From positions 62,001 to 126,000 of the forward strand of contig JADDMT010000029.1 of assembly GCA_021401465.1 (NCBI GenBank): 64,000 nt of DNA. The letters run 5' to 3'. Shown in pieces: positions 23,175-31,832 of the stretch. Below the pieces are notes generated by a model, which saw only the letters and a program-made list of their open reading frames with translations, ran no database searches and was not told the origin of the DNA. The translations under genes and the position numbers were made by a program. The stretch is from Teratosphaeria epicoccoides (taxonomy: Eukaryota > Ascomycota > Dothideomycetes > Mycosphaerellales > Teratosphaeriaceae). Numbering within the stretch: position 1 is the first letter of the stretch; every line of letters begins with the position of its first letter.

Positions 23175-25830
23175 TATGTCCAACGAGGTCGTCTGCGTTC
23201 AAGTGCTTACCTGTCGAGCAACGGCGTCCACGGGTATCACGGCATTTCTCGTTCCAGAGCACATGACCTTACCATCTTCCTGGAGACAAACGCAATACGA
23301 GCTCCAGATTGCGCTTGGCCATGACGCACAGTTGACTGTCTGCCGCCCTAAAAGTGCACAGTCAGTGCTAATGCCATGCCCACCCAGCACAGACCTCTGG
23401 TATAGCAACAGTCGGCCAGAGCGAGAGTGCGCTGCTGGGCTGTCTCGTCGACCGGCGAGGTACACCTTCTCAAGTGGCTCAAGACGGCGGCCGTGGAGAC
23501 AGCGCTTTGGGAGCAGCATGCATGGAAAGCTCAGATCATCACATACCAAAAAGATGGTCACCGAAAAGGCCTCTACGTCCCCTGCGTTCCCGTAGAAATC
23601 TCAGCTTAACGTCACGCGTAGATAGCCCGGCAAAGCCGCATTGTATATCTCCACGTTTGGAATCTTTGACGCCTTTATTGATGACTATCGTGTAAATGAC
23701 GAGCTTTTGGCCACAGGCTGGACCAGCTACAAGCATCGACTCCCCTATCGAGTGATCGATGGCACACAGCTGCTACAAAGCGGTACGGATCACACCTTTG
23801 GGGTTGAAGTGGCCGAAGGTTGGTATCGTGGTCGATTAGGCTTTGAGGGCGGGCGCCGATACCTTTACGGCGACACTTTGGCTCTTTGGCTCAAGTGGAA
23901 GTGTTCTAGAGTGGCGACAGCTTGCCAGCTTGCCAGCTTGCCATCCAGCTTCTGCTCAGATCAGTTCTGGGTTTGTGCCGACAGTGTCATCCTGGAAAGC
24001 AAGTTACATGATGGATAGGGTTAGGACGCAGCGAGCGGATGGGCCTGGAGAAGCTGGATGTCGACGACAGGTAATGCGAGATGGGCCCCTCTCAAAGAAT
24101 TGTCATGGCCCAAGACAAGATTGCACTGTCCTGAACTGCCGCCAGGGCGGATCACCCAGAGATTGACGCCCCAAAGAGATCTTTTAAGGCGCCAGCGAAC
24201 GTACAATCATTGACTTCGGACAGAAACCTGTTGGCAAAGTCTTGATAAAATCAATGGACGTACTTCTCCGCGGGCAAGTAATTTTACGACACACGGCCGT
24301 ACGCTGAGCTCATGGAGAGAGGCGAGCTTAGTACGTTGTCCCTCAGGGAAGCTAAAGCTGAGGACATTTACATCTCTTTCCGGCCAAGAGTATACAAACT
24401 GGACACCGGCTTTCATCTTCCATGGTTCCCGTCACGTCCGAGTCGATGGTCAGGCGCCAGGCAAATCTGACATTGTTGCTCAAGGCATGCACACTGACAT
24501 GAAGCGCCGGAATTGATTCTCATGCTCAAATCCAGGGGTCAATAAGCTGCACGAGAATCAGTGTGGTCTATGCGCGGCACCTTCGTTTCGATTCCAACAG
24601 ACTGCCCACAGCGGGATGAGCGCTTGGGTTGGACACGCGGCATTCAGGTCTTCACACCTACCGCTTGATTTTCATATGATACAACTGGTTTCTTGAGCAG
24701 CTGGCTCGAAGATGTGATGACGGAGCAGTGTGAGGAAGGCAAGGACGACATCCCTTCTTTTGTGGTACAAATACTCCCGCTGGTCAGCTGGCCGCACATG
24801 CCCGCAACCGTCTGGCACCATGTCCTCGTCCTCACCCCCATGGCTGTCTTTAAGTATAGCGGCGAAGGTCGTGTACTTGAGTAAGAGCTTTCCAGCATGC
24901 ATGCTTGGCTTGACGAGGAATTTGATCGTGGTACTGACGGTTTATGGAATCGTGACCGTCGGCACTCAGCCGACTGGCTGGATCGCAGCGCACCACCTGT
25001 TGACCCAGGTGCGTCCAGGACTGATTTTGTGCTTGTTGCCGACGCGTAACTGATGCACGCCACTCAGACGATGAGCAGTGCATGCACATGGCTAGACAAG
25101 CTGGAGCTGCGCAGAAATGTATGCGGCTGATGCGAATCGCTTGCGAGAGCAATTTCGCGGCAAATATACCACGCCGCTTGGTCACCTCATGAGTAACACG
25201 CAGACGACTCTTGCACTTGCAACTCAATACGGACTATGTCCTGACTTCAAAGCTCGGAATTGCCGCGGTCGAGTTCGCGCAGTAGGTCCAGTATGCCAAG
25301 CTCCGGATCAGCACAGATATCGCCGGTACACCGGTAGTATGTCATGCTCTTGCCTCGACCTTCCAGCCCCGGCGCGCATATCGCATGCTCCTCGAGACAA
25401 AGTGTCCTTCCTGGCTTTGTCCCGTCACCATGGCTGCGACAACGATCTGGGAGCGTTGGAATTCCATGCTTCCTGATGGCTCGATCGTTCCAGGAGACGT
25501 GACCAGCTTCAACCATGGCGCGCTAGACTCTGTGGCGAATTGGCTGCACAGCATCGTCGGTGGCATCTCCCCAGCCGAACCAGGCTGAGAAGTGGTCCGA
25601 GTGCGACCGGTGCCGGAAAGCGACCTGACCCATGCTGCTGTCTCACTTGATGGGCCACACGGACTTGTGAGCTGTTCAGGGAAGCTCGGCAAACAGCAGC
25701 CAGGTTGTGCTTGTAGATCTGAAATGGCGCTCACAGTGTCACCAAATTTCATCAGCAATTGCACCATTGCCTTCTTTGCAAAAGCAGTCGCTAACAGAAG
25801 CCGTCGAGGAAAAGCAAAGCTCTTGTGGTA
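23175..25830 (+). pseudogene. GH78 alpha-L-rhamnosidase pseudogene
   Basis: Intact relatives remove terminal L-rhamnose from plant glycosides and pectin side chains. The whole protein can be followed in order but not in one frame. Early segments are PRVSRHFSF and WRQTQYELQIALG. The N-terminal beta domain follows (GIFDAFIDDYRVNDELLATG, WTSYKHRLPYRVID, EGWYRGRLGFEGGRRYLYGD), then DFGQKPVGKVLI. The catalytic-region segment is IPTDCPQRDERLGWTRGIQV. C-terminal segments are FLSSWLEDVMTEQ, DEEFDRGTDGLWNRDRR, RLREQFRGKY, TTIWERWNSMLPDGSIVPGD and HSIVGGISPAEPG. In-frame stops include TGA 24666-24668, TAA 24882-24884, TAA 25047-25049 and TGA near 25587, with at least five frame changes. The usual GWTGD is GWTRG here, so a motif residue is also lost. 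No intron pattern could rescue it. Confidence 0.92.
23919..23942. repeat. 8-bp triplication inside the GH78 relic
   Basis: AGCTTGCC occurs three times in a row. Two extra copies add 16 nt, which shifts the frame by one and matches the frame change seen between the upstream rhamnosidase segment (YLYGDTLALWLKWK) and the downstream one (VPTVSSWKAS). Confidence 0.85.
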
Positions 25831-25949
25831 GTGGTCGACATGTTTTTGAGTGTTAATAGATGTCAAGCTTGGCCACCCCGAGCAACGTATCCTGATCGTG
25901 AGTCGATCGTGGATGGCCATTTAGACGATTCGCAACGAATCACAGTATG

Positions 25950-27199
25950 GATTGCGAACCATTGACTCGAATGCCCACCATTCTGGACCAACAAGGAGGA
26001 CCGCCAGGAGTCTCGTTCCTCAAATTGGGGCGGCCCACGCTACTGTCATCGCAGAAATCTCGGCCCTGGCTATACGGGCGTCCTGTATCGGCCTCTGCAA
26101 TCTGGCACAATGCAACGGGCCCTTCATTGTCGCGATCATGTCCAACTATACATCTGCTTGGATATCCTCCTGGTCCTGAAAATCTCTGATTTGTGCAGAA
26201 TGGGGCTTCTACGGTGCCGCTCTTGTCGCCTTGTGCTTCATGCCCGAATCGTCGGCTCTCCTTTGTCCCAGCCGGAAGGGTCGAGGCTGCAAAAAGGCGG
26301 CTCCCCCGCCTGTACTCCGCCCCTCCTGACGCCGAAGGACACTTTGAGATGATCCAGGCGACTATCGAAGAGGCCGAAGCTTAGGAAAGGTCGTCTTTCA
26401 TTGAGTGCTTCCATCGTACAAATTCGCGGCGCAAATTGATCTGCATACTCATCTTTCAATCTGAAGCGTTTTCCAGCCTTGAATTTATCGGCAAGTACGG
26501 TTTGTTGTCTTGTGCCCAATGGTCAACCATCACATTTGCTACCTAACATTAATCGGACGCCCTGATGTAGCGCCATTGGCGACGCGGAGTCCTTGATGAT
26601 CCAGATCGGAGCACAGACCTTTTTAATCTCTGGTGCTTTGACTGCGATGATTGGCGATTTTCATGGCCGTTGACCAATGTACATCTCCGGCTGTGCAGCT
26701 TTGGTCTTCCTACCTATCAGCATGGGAACATCGGGCTCAATCGACACAGTCGCAGTAGCCACAACTTCTGTCGGCTTCTTAACCATGTCCAACTTTGTCT
26801 ACAACATCGGTGTCGGATCTATAGTGTACACGCTGGCTGGTGAATTCCCAACTTCGGTCCCGCGTTAGGAGAAACTTGCAATCGCCGTTTCCGCGTCTGC
26901 GGTCTCCACCACGTTTTGGTTATTGGTCTTGCCGTACATTTACAACCCCAGGTACCGTGAGCTCAAAGCTTAGATCGGGTTCGTCTTCGGTGCGTGCGTG
27001 GTCTTCTTCTTCGTCACCGCTTACATACCTATATGTCCCGAGAACTCGTCGGCGGACATATGAAGAGCTAGATGCGCTGTTCACAACCCGAGTAGCGGCA
27101 CGTGGATTCTGGAAGCATGCCACCAATGCGGAGCAACGCGAGCAGGCGGCTTTCGAGGTGGTCGTGGCGAAGGACAGTAGACGCGCGAGCGTCCGGTGA
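25950..27199 (+). pseudogene. MFS sugar transporter pseudogene, 5'-truncated
   Basis: Relic of a sugar-porter MFS protein of the fungal alpha-glucoside/hexose permease type. Pieces occur in the correct order on the plus strand: IAEISALAIRASCIGLCNLA and FIVAIMSNYTSAW (25952-26179), WGFYGAALVALCFMPES, an AAK-RRL..PLLTPKD..IQATIEEAEA loop (about 26230-26384), MGTSGSIDTVAVATTSVG with FVYNIGVGSIVYTLAGEFPT (26677-26868), and the C-terminal signature RTYEELDALFTTRVAARGFW (27040-27150). Stops interrupt it, for example TGA after AWISSWS near 26180 and TAG after FPTSVPR at 26866-26868, with frame changes between pieces. Roughly the first third of a normal transporter is absent. It starts about 120 bp behind the GH78 relic on the same strand, as expected for a lost rhamnoside-use gene pair. 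Confidence 0.88.
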
Positions 27200-27240
27200 A
27201 CGAGGCAGAGAAGTGCAGTGACTCCATCAGCCAACCAACC

Positions 27241-27395
27241 AGTCAACCGGTTGATGGTAAGCGTCAGCACATGATACGCAGATTCGACATTGCGAGCAGT
27301 CAACAGCGTCATTGGTCGAGTCAATCGTGTTGACAAGTAGACAATCTATCAGTCAACAGTCAGCCATATCAACCAGTCAACCGATCGGTTGACTG
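27241..27395. repeat. Cluster of AGTCAAC/GTTGAC sites ending in a 22-bp perfect palindrome
   Basis: AGTCAAC occurs at 27241, 27298, 27351 and 27375, and its inverse GTTGAC at 27329 and 27388. The last pair forms CAGTCAACCGATCGGTTGACTG (27374-27395), a perfect 22-bp palindrome. A shorter one, CAACCGGTTG, lies at 27244-27253. It could be a dimeric regulator site or the trace of a mobile element end; neither is shown. Confidence 0.8.
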
Positions 27396-28437
27396 ATGGA
27401 ATCGCTGGGTCAGAAGTGCGTGCTCACATATGTTGTATTCGAGGTCAGCAACCTGGAGAAACCAGATAAGCCAGCCCGTGCACTCCAGATGCAACCTCGA
27501 CAGAAACATGCTCAATGACGATCCCTTGGTGTCTTGTTGGTGAAATTTGTGTAATTCCTACACCGCACACGCCCCCGACCAGCAACGGAGACCACTTGCA
27601 ACCGACGTTTATGCTTACTCATGCAGCAACAGCGTCGATCACTTCTTTTATGATAGTGAGTATGCGATCAGTGCCCGTCAAGTGTATCGACCCCTTATGA
27701 TCAATCATCTGCCAGCTGTAAGTCTGCCCCCGGCGCAGCGTGCGAGAATGCCACTCTCACACACATCTCCCCATCGGAGACATGCACTTTGAATGTCCTC
27801 GCACTCAGTGGCGAAGCATTCAGAAATAACTGTGCTTCGGCCTTCGGGCCGGATGGCTTTGCGATATTGAGGAATGTGGAGCACTGACGATCTTCTCTCG
27901 ATGTTCGTCAGCTCACGAAGCTGAGTTGCAGACTTTATCGTAGCAGATGGTGACGATAGTACCTACGCATGGACGTTGAGCGATCCCTATAGTCCCGAGG
28001 ATTCTGCAGCTACTGGCTGGCAGCGGCAGAACAAAACTTGAGAATGGTCGTCATCACGACAACTCGGAGTCATTCGGAAATCAGCCGTCTGTGTTGCAAT
28101 CGCGTGCCGAGCATGCGGGCCAGCGGCAGCGCGATGCAGAACGCTAACGGTAGCTGGCAGACCAGGAGCAGCGGCTCCTAAACTACCGGTACCAGCTCGC
28201 AGAACAGCAGCCTGAGTGCAGACACCAGTCAAGCTGGTCGGACCTCACTTTGGCGTAGTGAACTACTGGCACCGCTAGTGCTCTCCGTGGTGACTTGTTA
28301 GACTACCTGGGCGATCCGCATTGGCGGTGGTCACAGGGGGGGCCAAAGCGTCTGCTTTGACGAAGTACCTGCAATGCCCTTGTTCGCCGCCGACGAGACA
28401 TGCATAGGCCGCAGTCCGATGTAGTGGTCCACGTTGT
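27396..28437. other. Intergenic, decayed sequence before MTR3
   Basis: 1 kb without a gene. A plus-strand stretch near 28110-28200 reads as a Gln/Arg-rich coiled-coil-like piece (DQEQRLLNYRYQLAEQQ) interrupted by stops and may be another relic. Nothing else was recognised. Confidence 0.45.
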
Positions 28438-29409
28438 TCAACCAGTCATCGTAACATCTTTGGCCTTGCCTTTCTTTCCGTCAAGCCTATCCCTAGCTGC
28501 CCCGGTGGCCTGCGCTTTCAACATCTTGCCCTGCACACTCTCCTTCACCGCCTCAACAAGCACTGTTCGGCTCAAGCTTGCCACTCTCACAGCCTCATCG
28601 AGCAGTGCGTCGGTGTTCGATCCAACGTCACCCCTCATCCATATCTCTGTTACCTCGTCCCGGCTCTGTAGGTAGGCAACCACACAAGCCGCCTTGACCA
28701 CTTCATGCTCCGTGAACTGCGGATCCAGCACCACCCCGCCGCTCTCCTTGCCATCGATTTCCGTCACTGCAGCCACGCCTCCAGACACCAAGTCAACGCA
28801 GTCAATGCCTGCATCGACGAGAGCCGCACTCGCCACCGTGATGCAGCCAGCCAGCACACCCATCATACCCCAACCACTCGCACTGACTCCACTGGCTCCA
28901 ACATCACCCCACCAGCTATCCTCTTCGCCCTCCAGCACTGTGATGACAACCTCACACCCACTCTTTGGCCAACGCTCCCCGATGATGACCCCACGCAGAG
29001 CCATCTCCAGATGCACGCCCAGATCCCTCTCACTGCTATCCTGTACGTATCCTCTCCTGCTTCTCGTGGCGAAGGGCGCAAATTTGACATGCGTGGTCAG
29101 CAGCAGATTTGGAGAAAATGCGGCATTTCTAGGCAAAGGCCTTGGTCCATGGACGGTGCAGGTGATCTTCAACGCGCTCGCGTTTGGTACAAGGAGACCA
29201 CTGGAGCTTTGTGTGGTTTGCGGAGGAATCTCGTAGTATGCGGATCCCGATGCGGAAGGCACGACGCCTGTGCGAAGAAAGATCTTGCGGTGCTCGTCCG
29301 GCGTCCGCGCTCGCTGTGGCCGTTGGACAGGTGCGTCTTTCGGTGTGGCGAATACGGGAGGAGCGGTGCCGCCGGTTGGGGGGTTGAGACGGCGGCGGTC
29401 CGCTTGCAT
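28438..29409 (-). CDS. MTR3: Exosome complex component Mtr3 (RNase PH-like)
   Basis: Subunit of the six-membered RNase PH ring of the RNA exosome, which channels RNA to Rrp44/Rrp6 for rRNA, snRNA and mRNA processing and decay. Single exon, 323 aa from ATG 29409. The N-terminus (MQADRRRLNPPTGGTAPPVF) and the block HRKIFLRTGVVPSASGSAYY are typical of fungal Mtr3. The RNase PH fold continues with TCTVHGPRP, DLGVHLEMALRGVI and DCVDLVSGGVAAV. As expected for an inactive ring subunit, the phosphorolytic catalytic residues are not kept. In-frame ATGs at 29418 and 29442 would add 3 or 11 residues; 29409 is chosen because relatives begin M-x-DRRR. The C-terminus after about residue 290 is a lysine-rich tail. 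It is divergent from the SNA-type gene over 231 bp. Confidence 0.93.
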   Translation of the reverse strand: MQADRRRLNPPTGGTAPPVFATPKDAPVQRPQRARTPDEHRKIFLRTGVVPSASGSAYYEIPPQTTQSSSGLLVPNASALKITCTVHGPRPLPRNAAFSPNLLLTTHVKFAPFATRSRRGYVQDSSERDLGVHLEMALRGVIIGERWPKSGCEVVITVLEGEEDSWWGDVGASGVSASGWGMMGVLAGCITVASAALVDAGIDCVDLVSGGVAAVTEIDGKESGGVVLDPQFTEHEVVKAACVVAYLQSRDEVTEIWMRGDVGSNTDALLDEAVRVASLSRTVLVEAVKESVQGKMLKAQATGAARDRLDGKKGKAKDVTMTG

Positions 29410-29640
29410 TGTCGCCATCGTTACAGGAGCTTCAGCCTTCATGAGTTGCACGTTTCGATTGTAGCTCGCGTTCTCACCGCGGTGCACCACGCGCTAACGC
29501 GTTCCCGGGTGCGGCGGTGGCGCAGCCGGGCTGTCGTCATTTCCCCCGCGCGGCGCGCCATGAAAGTCCAAGGCAACCACGTAGATCCGTCTGTACATAG
29601 ATGTAGAACGAATAATCAACAAGGACAGAACACACCAAGC

Positions 29641-30110
29641 ATGTGCGGTACCGACATCTTCCTCGGCCTATTGGCCATCCTCTTCCCACCTATCGCTGTC
29701 TGGGTCAAGAGAGGCATCTGCTCAGTCGACTCTCTCATCAACATCGCCCTGTGCTGTGAGTAACTATCTGCCCACACCTCTCACACTCCTACTGAAGCGA
29801 GATGCTAGGTCTCGGTTTCCTCCCAGGCCTCCTCCACGCCTGGTACATCATCGCAATAACTCCAGACCCGACCTACGAATCTCTCGACCCAGAACCAGGA
29901 CAAGGCCGAGGAGGCGTAGTCACATATTATTATGTGCAGCAAGGCCAACCACACTATTCGAGCTCGGCCGCGCATACGCAATCAAACTACGGTACTGTCG
30001 CGCCTGGTCCAGCGTCGACTGCGGCAGGTCCACAACCGGTGGGTGGAGAGGAGGTGCCGCCGACGTACGATCAGGCAGTCAAGGGAGACCACAAGGTGCA
30101 GGGGCCTTAG
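29641..30110 (+). CDS. PMP3/SNA-type stress-response membrane peptide with PPTY motif
   Basis: Member of the UPF0057/Pmp3 proteolipid family, related to yeast Sna2/Sna3/Sna4. Two exons, 29641-29755 and 29809-30110, give 138 aa; the 53-nt intron (gtgagt..gctag) restores ALCCLGFLPG in frame. Two short membrane helices (DIFLGLLAILFPPIAVWV and LINIALCCLGFLPGLLHAWYII) flank the family loop KRGICSVDS. The cytosolic tail is Ser/Gly/Gln/Tyr-rich and ends EEVPPTYDQAVKGDH. PPxY is the ligand for WW domains of Rsp5-type ubiquitin ligases; in yeast Sna3/Sna4 such motifs direct vacuolar sorting, so the same is inferred here. The tail is longer than in Pmp3 itself, fitting the Sna3/4 branch. Found divergent from MTR3. 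Confidence 0.93.
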
Positions 30111-30696
30111 GGGTGCACTTTAACGTGGCGAGCGACGAGTGCGTTTTTGCATGGCGGGAGCAGTGCGCACGGATCGTTTGGATTTCTGTAGTGAGCGTAC
30201 GTACGGATGAATGATCTTGGCTGAGAGTGCAGAGGCATATGCCGCATGGCAGGGTGGCACACATCCCGTTTGACAACCCGACATCTTGAATCATCTTGCT
30301 TGGAAGTTTCCATCCGAGAAGTATACATATACTCTGGAGGCCAATCTTGGCCATCAACACGACTGGTCCCTGGAGCGTTGGGCCACATTCGACCGCAAGA
30401 ATGATGAAAGTATATGAAGTGGCGTGCACCGCCATGGTCTCAAAAGGGTGACTCACCAAGCCCAATCCCAGGCGACACATCATGCATCGACCAGCCACAA
30501 GGGCGTGTCGGCACTTCAAGATTTCCCGAGGTGACCTGACAGGCTCAATAGCTACTGATCTACAGCAATGTATGAACTCTGTACGATACCTGGTGCTAGA
30601 ACCCGTCTCCCGGCCCAAAGATCGCTCATCTGTGCTTTACCGTCGCGAACCAAGCCGCCCGCTCACTCATACTCATCCGAACCTCTCGCAAATTGC
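30111..30696. other. Convergent intergenic region
   Basis: 585 bp between two convergent 3' ends. No gene or repeat was recognised. Confidence 0.6.
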
Positions 30697-31282
30697 CTAG
30701 CAACTATCCAACGAATCGCACTCATTCTTCAACGCCTCCGGCTTGAACAACCTCAAAAGGTCATACTGCGCGCAAAACTCCCTCCCCTTGAACTTCTTCC
30801 CATCCAGGCTGCCACCACGCCAGTTGAAGTAGAACTCCGGGTCATTCGGCTGCAGACCCGCCGCCGCTTCAGGGTTTGAGTACGCGTAGATCACGTCGAC
30901 GAAGTACGGGTTGCTCGGGTCCTGCGACATGGATATCAGCCAGCAGCCAAGAAGGAAGACGAAGCGCAAGTTCGAGGTTGACGAGGGAACATACGTGGAA
31001 CACCTGCAACGAAGCATCCTCCTTGCTGCACGGGACCCACCAGTGCCCGAGCTCTGACTTCGTCCCGTCGTTGCTGGATGGGACGATGGCAGTGCCTTGG
31101 CAGATCGTGTCGGCGGGCTCGACGGCAGGATTTGTGATGTTGTTGTTGTTGGCGTCGTCGGCGGAGTAGAAGGTCAGAGTATTGTCGTCTGAGATTGTGG
31201 CGTTCCAGTTCAGGCAGGCGTTGCTGAAGGCTGGCAACAGCAGCGTGGTTGCGAGCCCCGCAAAGGAGGACTTGGAAAGCAT
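30697..31282 (-). CDS. Small secreted cysteine-containing protein
   Basis: Unknown function; 170 aa. Two minus-strand exons, 31282-30995 and 30921-30697. The 73-nt intron (gtatgt..gtcgcag) joins SLQVFH to DPSNPYFVDVIYAYSNPEAA in frame. A signal peptide is clear (MLSKSSFAGLATTLLLPAFSNA), with cleavage expected before CLNWN. The mature chain has six cysteines (CLNWN, TICQG, VPCSK, REFCAQ, KNECDS and the terminal Cys), two possible N-glycosylation sites (NAT, NIT), and no further membrane segment. The mature part looks like a compact extracellular domain of the kind found in small secreted fungal proteins. ATG 31282 is chosen because it begins the signal peptide; the frame is open further upstream without a better start. 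A TATA-like gatatatg lies roughly 140 bp upstream on the coding strand. Confidence 0.85.
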
Positions 31283-31832
31283 GTTTGGAGATTGACTTTT
31301 GTTTTGACCTGGTCGGGCGGGTTTGGCGTCAGTCTTTTGTTCACGGTTCGCTTGTGTCGTGCCTCGTGGTTCAACGGTTCGTTGCGCTGCTTGATAAGAG
31401 CAGGTACCGGCGGGTACATATATCATCCCTTGGACCCAACATATCTAACTTGCAACGCATGTCATACCACAGCCTCCCTGCCCTGCGACCGTGACGACAG
31501 GAATTTCATGGATCATTGTGGCTTTGGAGCATGCCAATAATGTCCATCCTGGGCGCCAAGCGCGGGCGCGAAGCAACGCGAACCCAATGCCACGATCTGG
31601 TCGGAGCGACGGCAAGTCGAGAGGCGTAGCATGCGCGTGGCTGAGCGATTAATGCTGACAACTTAGACGGAATGTTGCTTACTACGGAAAGGCTGTCGCT
31701 GCAGCCAAGCCAGAATCCTCGACTGCCGTGATCTTGGGTCGCACAACCAAAGGCATCATTGCCGAGCCCAAACAAATTCAATTAAGCCAGCCGGCCGCCC
31801 CAACACGTTTGAGGTGTGCGTCCAGCTTGCAC
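31283..31832. other. Intergenic
   Basis: 550 bp between the secreted-protein start and the kinesin stop. It contains the likely promoter of the secreted protein (31283-31480). No gene was recognised. Confidence 0.6.

Noticed and set aside
28705..29763. 352-codon plus-strand frame
   Set aside because: Antisense shadow of MTR3, which has clear RNase PH similarity.
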